Assembly (NCBI RefSeq): GCF_004745595.1
Contig: NZ_SRLH01000001.1
Coordinates: forward strand, 62,001-126,000
Direction: 5' to 3'
Origin: Flavobacterium humi
GTDB lineage: Bacteria; Bacteroidota; Bacteroidia; Flavobacteriales; Flavobacteriaceae
DNA length: 64,000 nucleotides
The position numbers and the translations under genes are program-made. Shown here in pieces: positions 51,215 through 59,769 of the stretch (its first letter is position 1; each line of letters opens with the position of its first letter). A model generated the notes under the pieces. It searched no databases and was not told the origin of the DNA. It saw nothing but the letters and a program-made list of their open reading frames with translations.

Positions 51215-51601
51215 TTATCGTACGGCGATCACAGAAATTTCGATATTGACATTTTTAGGTAAAGTAGCTACCTGGACCGTTTCTCGGGCCGGAGCGCTTT
51301 CTTCTGTAAAATATTTTCCGTACACGGCATTGATGCGGGCAAAATCACCCATGTTCATAATGAAGATGGTCGCTTTTACTACGTTATCGAAAGTCATGCC
51401 GGCTGCATCCAATAATGCTTTGAGGTTTTGCATTACCTGTTCGGTTTCCACTTCGATGGAATCTAAAATTAATTCCCCGGTTACCGGATCGGAAGCAATC
51501 TGTCCTGATGTGTATAACGTCGTGTCATTGATCAGGATTGCCTGGCTGTATGGCCCGATAGGAGCAGGGGCCTTGTCGGTAAAAATGATTTTCTTACTCA
51601 T
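51215..51601 (-). CDS. ridA: RidA family protein (enamine/imine deaminase)
   Basis: A 128-residue RidA protein, which hydrolyses reactive enamine/imine intermediates such as 2-aminoacrylate formed by PLP enzymes. Conserved blocks are APIGPYSQAILIN (residues 12-24), LYTSGQIASDPVTGEL, and APARETVQVATLPKNVNIEISVIAV, whose Arg binds the substrate carboxylate. The length and the C-terminal Glu match active members of the family. It follows lptD by 38 bp on the same strand, so the two are likely on one transcript. Confidence 0.95.
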   Translation of the reverse strand: MSKKIIFTDKAPAPIGPYSQAILINDTTLYTSGQIASDPVTGELILDSIEVETEQVMQNLKALLDAAGMTFDNVVKATIFIMNMGDFARINAVYGKYFTEESAPARETVQVATLPKNVNIEISVIAVR

Positions 51602-51639
51602 GATATTTTGTATTACTATGGATTGTTATTTTCGGATAC

Positions 51640-54360
51640 TTAAAGCCTTCTGTCCGGAACATTTCTCTTATCCCACTTGATATCGCTCAATACCGACGAA
51701 CTGATTCCGATGAAGAAATACCAGGAGGCGCGGTCACCATAAGGGTTCCAGTTGAAATCCATGCGCCAGCTCAATAAATCCCTTTCAAATCGAAGTTGGG
51801 TATAAGTTACCCCGTTTTGCACAAAATCATATCCGGAAGAAATCCCGGCTTTCCATTTTGGGGTAATGTCAATATCTCCGGAGAACATCAAAGAACTTTG
51901 CGAGATCTTATTCTGCCTGTTGTCATTGGTGTAGGACAGGGAATATGCCAGGCGAAGGTCCCAAGGGATTTTGGCATTGAAGAATCCTGAAAAAGGCTCA
52001 TCTTCTTTGTCTTTGTCAAATTGGCTTTCGCGGCGGTCACTAAAGTCAGTGGTAGTCCCGAAAAGGTTATCTTCACGGCCTCCGTTCCTCAGTCCCTGAT
52101 TGTTAAAGGAATCCTGTTTTTTGGTATCTTCCCTTTTACTGGTCAGTGCGTAGTTGACTGTCAAGCTTGCCCTGGTCATCCTGAATAGGCTTCCCCCGTT
52201 GTCAATATTGAACTTGTTGACAGTTTTCCCTTTGCTGTCAATAGCATAAGGGTCTAATGTTGCATTGAAGTTAATGTTCATCTTGTCCTTCAATATATTG
52301 GTTCCACCACTGATATCCAACGGAGCCCATGCCGGTTGGTCCTTTTCCGCTGATAAATTATAACGGGTGCTGAAATTCAAGCTGTTGAGCAGTTTTATTT
52401 TTTTGAGATCGGTTTTTGTAGAGTCCCGGTCTTTTACTTTTGCTTCCAGGGTGTTGCCTAACGTGAAACCCATGATGTTGGAATATGTCAGTCCCGGAGC
52501 CCCGAAAATGCCATTTTCAAAACGGGTATAACTTCTGATGGTTCCATTGGCATCGGCCACATAATCATCATAATATCTTTTGAAGCTTGGCGTGTATGTA
52601 TACCCGATCCTTGGGGTCATCACATGTCGTATGGCTTGAATCCTGCTGTCTTTTTTGAAGTTGAAAGTACCATAAATCGTAGTTCCTATCCCGGAATTGA
52701 AATCATAAGTCCTGAAAGCGGAAAATCCGTTTTTATCAATGCTTTCCACAGTATTGGTAGTGGTGTTGTATTTTTTCTCGATGGTTTTCAGGTACCAGGT
52801 TTCCTGATAGTTGGTGCCGGCGGTAACACTGAAATGCTTGAAAATCTTAAAATTGGTATTGATCGGGATCGAATGCTGCAAACCGTTTTTGGCATCCCGG
52901 AACATCTGTGGCTTGAAAAATAAAGAATCGACAGTGTTAATCCTGTTTTCACCTCTTAAATTATACTGGAAGTTGATGTTTTTGATAATCCCTTTTTTGG
53001 AACCGTCTTTGGGTGCAAACGGGAAAATCTGGGCCACGCTCGCCTGCAATGTTGGCAAAGTCATGTTGATTTCTCCGGTATTGGTATTTTGCTGGTGCGA
53101 TGCCGTAAGGGACATATTGACCTGTGGCACGGTATTGAAGGTTTTGGCGTACGATATCGAGGATTGAAGCGTGTTATTTAAAAAATTGGCGCTGTTCAAT
53201 TGGTTTAACGAATTCTGGTAATATTTCTGGCTTCCCAAATTGACCGATGCTGAAAACCTGGAGCTTGGAGTAGCTTTGATATCAGGCGAATGCGTCCATT
53301 GAATGTTGTAAATACTGCTTTTGCGGTAATCGGGCAAACCGCGCTCGTTTTCAATCAGGTTTTCATACCTGAAATTAAAACTTCCCCTGAATTTATAAAT
53401 CTTGGCATAATTGGTTTCGGCCCTTAACGCATAACTTCCGTTGGTGTAATAATCGCCGAGCAGTGCCAGGTCATAATGCTTGTTTAACGCAAAATAATAG
53501 CCTCCGTTCTGTAAAAAATAACCCCGCGCATTCGTATCGCCAAAGGTAGGGATAATAATACCGGAGGTGCTTTCTTCCGTCATGGGGAAAAAGGCAAATG
53601 GGACTCCTATAGGTGTAGGGACATCGGCAATGACCATATTGGTTAAGCCTGCCACTACTTTTTTGCCGGGAACCAGCTTGATTTTGCGGGCCAGGAAATA
53701 ATACTCCGGGTTTTCAATATTTTTGGAAGTGGTAAAACGGGCATTTTTAATAAAATACACTGAATCGTTTTCACGTTTGGTGATTTCCCCTTTTAGTTTC
53801 ATTTCGCCCTGGTCGGTACGGGAATTCCATATCAGGGCTTTTTTGGTTTTAAAATTGAAACGGATGGAATCCGGCTCCACGGTATTCGAACCTTGCTTGA
53901 AAACCGGGTATTGTGTGTAAACACCCGCCGAATCCTTCAGCCTTCCGGCGTAGACTTCGTCTTTTTCATAATCGATCACAATAATTCCGGCCTTGAGCTC
54001 AATATCCTTATAATAAACCTCGGCCTCGTTATTAAGTGTGATTTGTTTTTTCTTTTGGTTTATCGTAGCGTATTCCTTCGATTTATATTTTATATTGGCA
54101 TCCAGCAATTGCTTCTTTTTTGCAACGGTGTCTTTTTTTACGGTATCGTTCGCTTTTGCTATGTTTTTGAGACCTATATTTACGCTATCTTGCTGTTTTT
54201 TAACGGCTAAAGGGGTCCTTTTTTTAGGCAGCTCTTGTGAATATGAAGAAATGCATCCAAAAGTTAATAAAAAAGGTAAAAAAACGATATGAAATAAGTT
54301 TGTACGCAACGCTATAAATACTATTTTTGTAAAATTATGGCTTAATTTTTGAAGTGACAA
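51640..54360 (-). CDS. lptD: LptD-like LPS assembly outer-membrane protein
   Basis: A 906-residue protein of the Bacteroidota LptD type, which inserts lipopolysaccharide into the outer leaflet. A long N-terminus (hydrophobic helix at about 21-40, LFHIVFLPFLLTFGC) leads to a charged linker with KKKQLL-type repeats (about residues 48-90), then an OstA-like beta-jellyroll (about 90-220, containing ITLNNEAEVYYKDIELKAGIIVIDYEKD). From about 230 to the end is a barrel: FFPMTEESTSGIIIPTFGDTNARGYFLQNGGYYFALNKHYDLALLGDYYTNG is the typical LptD stretch with ENE-like turns. It ends in a strand, WYFFIGISSSVL. LptE was not seen. Divergent from the amidase gene. Confidence 0.88.
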   Translation of the reverse strand: MSLQKLSHNFTKIVFIALRTNLFHIVFLPFLLTFGCISSYSQELPKKRTPLAVKKQQDSVNIGLKNIAKANDTVKKDTVAKKKQLLDANIKYKSKEYATINQKKKQITLNNEAEVYYKDIELKAGIIVIDYEKDEVYAGRLKDSAGVYTQYPVFKQGSNTVEPDSIRFNFKTKKALIWNSRTDQGEMKLKGEITKRENDSVYFIKNARFTTSKNIENPEYYFLARKIKLVPGKKVVAGLTNMVIADVPTPIGVPFAFFPMTEESTSGIIIPTFGDTNARGYFLQNGGYYFALNKHYDLALLGDYYTNGSYALRAETNYAKIYKFRGSFNFRYENLIENERGLPDYRKSSIYNIQWTHSPDIKATPSSRFSASVNLGSQKYYQNSLNQLNSANFLNNTLQSSISYAKTFNTVPQVNMSLTASHQQNTNTGEINMTLPTLQASVAQIFPFAPKDGSKKGIIKNINFQYNLRGENRINTVDSLFFKPQMFRDAKNGLQHSIPINTNFKIFKHFSVTAGTNYQETWYLKTIEKKYNTTTNTVESIDKNGFSAFRTYDFNSGIGTTIYGTFNFKKDSRIQAIRHVMTPRIGYTYTPSFKRYYDDYVADANGTIRSYTRFENGIFGAPGLTYSNIMGFTLGNTLEAKVKDRDSTKTDLKKIKLLNSLNFSTRYNLSAEKDQPAWAPLDISGGTNILKDKMNINFNATLDPYAIDSKGKTVNKFNIDNGGSLFRMTRASLTVNYALTSKREDTKKQDSFNNQGLRNGGREDNLFGTTTDFSDRRESQFDKDKEDEPFSGFFNAKIPWDLRLAYSLSYTNDNRQNKISQSSLMFSGDIDITPKWKAGISSGYDFVQNGVTYTQLRFERDLLSWRMDFNWNPYGDRASWYFFIGISSSVLSDIKWDKRNVPDRRL

Positions 54361-54440
54361 ACTTACATCTATTTTTAGAAAAAAAATTACGCATTTAGTA
54401 AAATTATAACCTTTTAGGTCACTATAAAAAAATATCAGGT

Positions 54441-55595
54441 ATGAAATTTAGATCCCATTTAAAACATTTTGCCCTCACAATTTCATTAATATCCGCTGTA
54501 AGTCTTTCAGCACAAACCAATTCCAAATTTAAAGTTACGCTGGATGCCGGTCACGGAGCCCATGATTTCGGGGCAACGTACCACGGATATGTCGAAAAGA
54601 ACATCACTTTGGCAATTGTCCTTAAAGTAGGGAAGATACTGGAACAGGACCCGAATATCCAGGTGCAGTATACCCGTAACAATGATACTTTCGTAGATTT
54701 GGTCGAAAGAGCCAACATTGCCAACAGGGCAGATGCGAATTTATTCGTATCGATCCATTGCAATGCCAATAAAAACCAGGAAGCCTACGGAGCGGAAACG
54801 TATGTGATGGGACTTTCCAAAAGCGCTTCAAGCCTTGAAGTGGCAAAAAAGGAAAATGCCGTAATTACCCTCGAAGCCGATTATAAGACAAAGTATGCCG
54901 GTTACAACCCTAATTCCCCGGAATCTCTGATAAGCGCGACCATTGCACAGGAGGAAAACCTGGAGCAGAGCATTGAACTGGCCAGTAAGATCCAGGAAAA
55001 TTTCGAAGAGAAACTCAACCGGAAAGTGAGAGGGATCCACCAGGCGCCTTTCATGGTTTTGCACAAAGCGTTCATGCCAAGGGTATTGGTGGAAACGGGT
55101 TTTATTTCCAATAAAGATGAAGGGGCTTACCTGAATTCGGAAGAAGGCCAGCAAAATGTTGCCAAATCGATTGCAGATGCTATTTTCAGGATGAAAGTGG
55201 AACATTTCGGAGGTTCCATGCCCACTATTGAAATCAAAAAATCGGAAAAACCGGTCGTAAAGGATTCAACTCCCAAACCAACAACGCCTGAAAAACCGAA
55301 ACCATCTGAAATAAAAGAAACCAAAGCCGTAGATTCTACCAAAGCGGTTTACAAGATCCAGATCAAAGCAAGCGCTTCCAAAATTGAAACCAAACCGGTA
55401 AATTTCAATGGTTTGGATAATATTTCCTTTGTCAGCGAAAAAGGGTATTTCAAGTATATGTACGGTCAGAGCAATGATTATGAAATGGCCAAAAAACAGC
55501 TGCAGGAAGCTAAAACCAAAGGATATGGTTCTGCATTTATCGTAGCCTTCAGGAACGGAGTGAAGATTACACTCAATGAAGCCTTAAAACAATAA
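54441..55595 (+). CDS. N-acetylmuramoyl-L-alanine amidase with SPOR-like domain
   Basis: A 384-residue exported amidase that cuts the amide bond between the peptide and N-acetylmuramic acid in peptidoglycan, needed for cell separation. MKFRSHLKHFALTISLISAVSLSAQ is the signal peptide. The amidase_3 domain (about 30-255) has LDAGHGAHDFGA (zinc His), the Glu of VEKNITLAIVLK, SIHCNAN (second His) and VLVETGFISNKDEG. A Pro/Lys-rich linker (about 262-300) precedes a SPOR-like C-terminus (VYKIQIKASASK...KYMYGQSNDYEMAKKQLQEAKTKG) that likely binds denuded glycan at division sites. It heads the rightward run of envelope genes. Confidence 0.94.
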   Translation: MKFRSHLKHFALTISLISAVSLSAQTNSKFKVTLDAGHGAHDFGATYHGYVEKNITLAIVLKVGKILEQDPNIQVQYTRNNDTFVDLVERANIANRADANLFVSIHCNANKNQEAYGAETYVMGLSKSASSLEVAKKENAVITLEADYKTKYAGYNPNSPESLISATIAQEENLEQSIELASKIQENFEEKLNRKVRGIHQAPFMVLHKAFMPRVLVETGFISNKDEGAYLNSEEGQQNVAKSIADAIFRMKVEHFGGSMPTIEIKKSEKPVVKDSTPKPTTPEKPKPSEIKETKAVDSTKAVYKIQIKASASKIETKPVNFNGLDNISFVSEKGYFKYMYGQSNDYEMAKKQLQEAKTKGYGSAFIVAFRNGVKITLNEALKQ

Positions 55596-55640
55596 GCGCT
55601 TACTGATTTATTTATTAATTTTGTTTAAAATACTATAATT

Positions 55641-56588
55641 TTGAAAATCACTAGAGAAATTAAAACCGCAATACTGGTCATTGGTTCCATTTTATTATTT
55701 ATTTGGGGCTATAGCTTTTTAAAAGGCCAGAATTTATTCAATAACCATAAAAAATTATTTGTTGTATATGACAATGTTGAAGGGTTGGCAGCCTCCGCTC
55801 CGATTACCATAAGCGGGAAGATCATAGGAAAAGTCAATTCGATCGAGTTGGGCAAAACCGGGAAACTGGTTGTAGAACTGCAGATTAACGAAGAGGATTT
55901 CCCGATTTCCAAAACGAGCGTCGCCCAGATATACGAGCCGGGCCCAATTGGAGGCAAACAAATTGCCATCATCCCTAATTATAAAGACAGGACTGTCGTG
56001 GCCGATGGCGATACGCTGGTTTCGGGCATAAAATTGGGTCTGACTGATGCTTTGGGCGAAAAACTGGCCCCGCTTCAGGAAAGATTGGATAAGGTTTTGA
56101 CCAATGCCGATGTTCTTTTGACCAATGTGAATTCTGTTTTGGATACTAAAACACAGGCGAACCTGAAAAACGCCATCGGTGAATTAAATAAGACTCTTGC
56201 CAATTTTACCAAAGTATCGGGTAACATTGACCAGATCCTGATAGAAAACAAACAGAAATTAGGTTCTGCCGTGACAAATCTGGACAAAACGACACAGAAT
56301 TTCGCGAAAATATCAGACGACCTGGAGAAGGCAAAGTTAGGGGAAACCGTTAAATCATTGGAAAACACATTGGCCAATGTAAATAAAATAATGGCTGATT
56401 TATCGGCTGGGAAAGGTACGATGGGAAAATTGCTCAAAGACGAAACCATGTATGCTAATTTGTCAAAAGCATCAAAAGAGCTGGAATTGTTACTGCAGGA
56501 TGTCAGGTTGCATCCTACACGATATGTTAATGTCTCGTTTTTCGGAAAAAAAGAAAAACCATACATAGCACCTCAAGATAAAAAATAA
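55641..56588 (+). CDS. MCE/MlaD-type lipid-transport protein
   Basis: A 315-residue periplasmic protein anchored by one N-terminal helix (about residues 8-27) with an MCE domain (about 37-115) containing DNVEGLAASAPITISGKIIGKVNSIEL and EPGPIGGKQIAII, then a coiled-coil/helical region (about 130-280; LPxxxL-type repeats such as LDKVLTNADVLLTNVNSVL). MCE proteins shuttle phospholipids between the membranes. No MlaE/F genes sit next to it. The start is the TTG at 55641: the MKITREIKTAILVIG segment is the standard family N-terminus and no ATG precedes it in frame. The TTG lies within a TAATTTTG sequence that resembles a -7 element, probably by chance. Confidence 0.88.
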   Translation: MKITREIKTAILVIGSILLFIWGYSFLKGQNLFNNHKKLFVVYDNVEGLAASAPITISGKIIGKVNSIELGKTGKLVVELQINEEDFPISKTSVAQIYEPGPIGGKQIAIIPNYKDRTVVADGDTLVSGIKLGLTDALGEKLAPLQERLDKVLTNADVLLTNVNSVLDTKTQANLKNAIGELNKTLANFTKVSGNIDQILIENKQKLGSAVTNLDKTTQNFAKISDDLEKAKLGETVKSLENTLANVNKIMADLSAGKGTMGKLLKDETMYANLSKASKELELLLQDVRLHPTRYVNVSFFGKKEKPYIAPQDKK

Positions 56589-56614
56589 GCAAACATTCAA
56601 ACAAACCAACAAAT

Positions 56615-57943
56615 ATGAGTTATTTAGATAATATATTGTTCTTTATTATCCTTGTTTTAGGGGTAGGATATTTTACAATTAATGTCAAAAAGATTATCCG
56701 GAATATCAAACTAGGGAAAGATATCAACCGTTCCGACAAGCCATCCGAACGCTGGAAAAACATGGCCATGATTGCTTTAGGGCAGTCTAAAATGGTCAAG
56801 CGCCCTGTTGCCGGAATCCTGCATATTTTCGTGTATGTTGGGTTTGTCATTATCAATATCGAGGTTTTGGAGATCATGATCGACGGATTGATCGGTACCC
56901 ATAGGGTTTTCTCTTTTTTAGGCGCACTTTATGATGTCCTGATCGGTTCTTTTGAAGTGTTGGCCTTTTTGGTTTTGGTTTCGGTGATCATTTTCCTGAT
57001 CAGGAGGAATATCATCAAACTCAAAAGATTCATCCATTCAGATTTGAAAGGCTGGCCAAAATCGGACGCCAATTATATTTTATATTTCGAAGTCGCTTTA
57101 ATGTCCTTATTCCTGCTGATGAACGCTGCAGATTATCATTTACAGTTATTAAATGTGGGCGAATACCATAGAGTAGGGGCTTTTCCGGTTTCCCAATTTA
57201 TCGAGCCGCTTTTTAACGGCATGTCCGAAAGTCTTGTGATGCTGATCGAAAGAGGCGCCTGGTGGTTGCATATTTGTGGAATTTTGGTGTTCCTTAATTA
57301 CCTGTATTTTTCGAAACACTTGCATATTTTACTGGCTTTCCCGAATACTTATTTTGCAGATTTGAATCCGGAAGGGAAATTTGACAACCTGGAAAGCGTG
57401 ACCAAAGAAGTAAAACTGATGATGGATCCAAACGCCGATCCTTTTGCTGCACCGGCACCTGATGCAGATGCTGTCCCTGCTAAATTCGGGGCTTCTGATG
57501 TTCAGGATTTAAACTGGGTACAGCTGCTAAATGCTTATACCTGTACCGAATGCGGCCGTTGCACTTCCTCGTGTCCTGCCAACCAGACCGGTAAAAAACT
57601 ATCCCCAAGAAAAATCATGATGGACACCCGTGACCGTTTGGTGGAAGTCGGGAATAATATAGATTTGAATAAAGGCACTTTCGTAGATGACGGCAAATCA
57701 TTGCTAAACGATTATATCACTCCGGAGGAACTTTGGGCGTGTACTTCCTGCAATGCGTGCGTGGAGGAATGCCCTGTCAACATCAGCCCGTTGTCCATTA
57801 TTATGGATATGCGCCGTTACCTGGTAATGGAACAAAGTGCCGCACCGATGTCACTCAATGCCATGATGACAAATATTGAAAACAATAGTGCGCCTTGGCA
57901 ATACAATCAACAAGACAGGTTAAACTGGAAAAACGAACAATAA
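56615..57943 (+). CDS. Membrane-bound Fe-S protein (HdrC/LutB-like)
   Basis: A 442-residue protein. Four to five membrane helices (residues about 6-24, 65-88, 105-135, 163-182, 226-246) with His residues at helix ends could bind haem as in NarI/HdrE. The C-terminal part has two 4Fe-4S motifs: CTECGRCTSSCPANQTGKKLSP (about residues 305-326) and CTSCNACVEECPVN (about 376-389). It probably passes electrons between quinones in the membrane and the cytosolic CCG-domain protein at 58438, three genes downstream. The pairing is widespread in Bacteroidota; the physiological donor is not known. Confidence 0.9.
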   Translation: MSYLDNILFFIILVLGVGYFTINVKKIIRNIKLGKDINRSDKPSERWKNMAMIALGQSKMVKRPVAGILHIFVYVGFVIINIEVLEIMIDGLIGTHRVFSFLGALYDVLIGSFEVLAFLVLVSVIIFLIRRNIIKLKRFIHSDLKGWPKSDANYILYFEVALMSLFLLMNAADYHLQLLNVGEYHRVGAFPVSQFIEPLFNGMSESLVMLIERGAWWLHICGILVFLNYLYFSKHLHILLAFPNTYFADLNPEGKFDNLESVTKEVKLMMDPNADPFAAPAPDADAVPAKFGASDVQDLNWVQLLNAYTCTECGRCTSSCPANQTGKKLSPRKIMMDTRDRLVEVGNNIDLNKGTFVDDGKSLLNDYITPEELWACTSCNACVEECPVNISPLSIIMDMRRYLVMEQSAAPMSLNAMMTNIENNSAPWQYNQQDRLNWKNEQ

Positions 57944-57947
57944 TACG

Positions 57948-58391
57948 ATGATTACCGAAGAGTTAGATAAGAAATTAGTTGCTGCCTCAGAAAACGGGCA
58001 AACCATCAGTCCTGTGTTGCCGGAAGGCGTAAAAAATTACCTGATAGACATAGACGGGACGATCTGTGATGATATCCCGAATGAAGAACCTGAAAGGATG
58101 CTTACAGCACAGGTGTATCCGGATGCTTTGAAAACATTGAATAAATGGTATGACGAAGGGCATATTATATTCTTTTTTACCTCAAGGACGGAAGAGCATC
58201 GGGCCTATACCGAAACATGGCTGAAACAGCACGGTTTCAAATACCATGGGATGATTATGGGCAAACCGCGCGGAGGCAACTACCACTGGATAGACAATCA
58301 TTTGGTAAAAGCAACCCGGTACAAAGGGAAATTTACCGATTTGGTAGATAAAGAAGTAACAATTCAAGTCTTTGATGACGAACAGGAATAA
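57948..58391 (+). CDS. HAD-superfamily phosphatase-like protein
   Basis: A 147-residue protein with a C-terminal HAD-type core: the nucleophile motif YLIDIDGTICDDIP (residues about 31-44, DxDGT), the motif II threonine/serine in IIFFFTSRTEEH (about 72-83), and the basic/GK part of motif III in MIMGKPRGGNYHWIDNH (about 101-117). It is a compact HAD like those with N-terminal 'phosphoheptose isomerase' mislabels. The substrate is unknown. It lies 4 bp after the membrane Fe-S gene and before the CCG Fe-S gene, so it is in their operon. Confidence 0.85.
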   Translation: MITEELDKKLVAASENGQTISPVLPEGVKNYLIDIDGTICDDIPNEEPERMLTAQVYPDALKTLNKWYDEGHIIFFFTSRTEEHRAYTETWLKQHGFKYHGMIMGKPRGGNYHWIDNHLVKATRYKGKFTDLVDKEVTIQVFDDEQE

Positions 58392-58437
58392 TTTTGATCA
58401 AACAATAACCGCATAACCGAATTTAACATATAAGAAC

Positions 58438-59229
58438 ATGTCAGAAAGTTTAATGGTGCCTACAATGGCCGAAATGCTTGCTCAGGGCAAACAACCGGAA
58501 GTTTTATTTTGGGTGGGTTGCTCCGGAAGTTTTGATGACAGGGCAAAAAAAATAACCAAAGCATTTGTACGTATTTTAAACCGAGCAAATGTTGAATTTG
58601 CTGTTTTAGGAACCGAAGAAGGCTGCACAGGGGATCCTGCGAAAAGGGCCGGAAATGAATTTTTGTTCCAGATGCAGGCCATGATGAATATTGAAGTGCT
58701 CAATGCGTACGAAGCCAAAAAAATCGTTACGGCATGCCCGCACTGTTTTAATACGCTAAAAAACGAATACCCGGAACTGGGCGGAAAATATGAAGTAGTC
58801 CATCATACCGAATTCCTGAAGTCATTGCTGGATACGCAGCGCCTGACTATTGAAGGCGGGCAGTTTAAAGGAAAAAGAATTACCTTCCATGACCCGTGTT
58901 ATCTGGGAAGAGCCAATAAAATCTATGAAGCGCCAAGGGACCTGATCCAGAAACTGGATGCCGAATTGGTGGAAATGAAACGTTCCCGTGCCAACGGATT
59001 GTGTTGCGGTGCAGGTGGCGCCCAAATGTTCAAGGACGCAGAGCCGGGTAACAAAGAAATCAATGTGGAAAGGACAGAGGATGCCCTGGAAACAAAACCT
59101 GAAATTATCGCGGCAGGCTGCCCTTTTTGCAATACGATGCTTACCGATGGTGTAAAAAACAAAGAAAAAGAGGCGGAAGTCAAAGTGATGGATATAGCCG
59201 AATTAATTGCCAACGCCCAGGATTTATAA
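58438..59229 (+). CDS. CCG-domain Fe-S protein (HdrB/LutA-like)
   Basis: A 263-residue cytosolic protein with two CCG (cysteine-rich) domains, which hold an unusual Fe-S cluster in heterodisulphide reductase subunit B and in LutA/GlcF. The first copy is WVGCSGSFDDRAKKITKAF...EEGCTGDPAKR...CPHCFNTLKNEYP; the second is FHDPCYLGRANK...GLCCGAGGAQMFKD...CPFCNTML. With the membrane Fe-S protein at 56615 it should form a two-subunit electron-transfer complex. The terminal acceptor is unknown; lactate or glycolate oxidation is possible, but no matching flavin subunit is nearby. Confidence 0.92.
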   Translation: MSESLMVPTMAEMLAQGKQPEVLFWVGCSGSFDDRAKKITKAFVRILNRANVEFAVLGTEEGCTGDPAKRAGNEFLFQMQAMMNIEVLNAYEAKKIVTACPHCFNTLKNEYPELGGKYEVVHHTEFLKSLLDTQRLTIEGGQFKGKRITFHDPCYLGRANKIYEAPRDLIQKLDAELVEMKRSRANGLCCGAGGAQMFKDAEPGNKEINVERTEDALETKPEIIAAGCPFCNTMLTDGVKNKEKEAEVKVMDIAELIANAQDL

Positions 59230-59277
59230 TTTAAAAATAATAGTCTTCCTTAATTGAAAGGCAAAATAAAACACCAG

Positions 59278-59760
59278 ATGTATATTCCTTTTGAAGAATT
59301 ACCTTTAGAATCCAAAATTTGGATTTACCAATCCAACCGTAAATTTTCAGAGGAGGAAATTTCTGAAATTGAGGTTGCCACAAAAGATTTCGTAGCGAAT
59401 TGGTCTGCGCATGGAACCGGTTTGGAAGCGTCTTATTTAATAAAATACAACCGGTTCATCATTTTTGCCGTAAACCAGGAAGTACAGGTCGCAACAGGTT
59501 GTTCTATTGACAGTTCTGTACAGTTCATCCAGGATTTGGAAAAAAAATACAATGTCGATTTGCTGGATAAAATGAATGTGACATTCAAGAACGGTGAGTT
59601 CATCGCACACAAAACCCTGATCGAATTCAAAAAAATGGCCAAGGAAAAAGCGGTTTCCGGGTCGACCATCGTTTTCAATAACCTGGTTAATACTATCGAA
59701 GAGTTCAACGATGCGTGGGAAATCCCGGCCGAAGAAAGCTGGCATAGTCGTTTCTTTTAA
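59278..59760 (+). CDS. Conserved protein of unknown function (often misnamed ABC transporter ATPase)
   Basis: A 160-residue soluble protein opening MYIPFEELPLESKIWIYQSNR, with the family blocks EIEVATKDFVANWSAHGTGLEASYLIKYNRFIIFAV, ATGCSIDSSVQFIQDLEKKY and a C-terminal EEFNDAWEIPAEESWHSRFF. Flavobacterial members have been labelled 'ABC transporter ATPase', but there is no Walker A, signature or Walker B motif. The conserved GCSIDSS suggests a catalytic or metal site. I prefer the ATG at 59278; a TTG at 59254 would add MKGKIKHQ. It is in the rightward operon. Confidence 0.8.
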   Translation: MYIPFEELPLESKIWIYQSNRKFSEEEISEIEVATKDFVANWSAHGTGLEASYLIKYNRFIIFAVNQEVQVATGCSIDSSVQFIQDLEKKYNVDLLDKMNVTFKNGEFIAHKTLIEFKKMAKEKAVSGSTIVFNNLVNTIEEFNDAWEIPAEESWHSRFF

Positions 59761-59769
59761 AAAAATATA

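Noticed and set aside
55636..55643. TAATTTTG as a promoter for the MCE gene
   Set aside because: It contains the start codon itself, and the nearest upstream TTTG is only 12 bp away.
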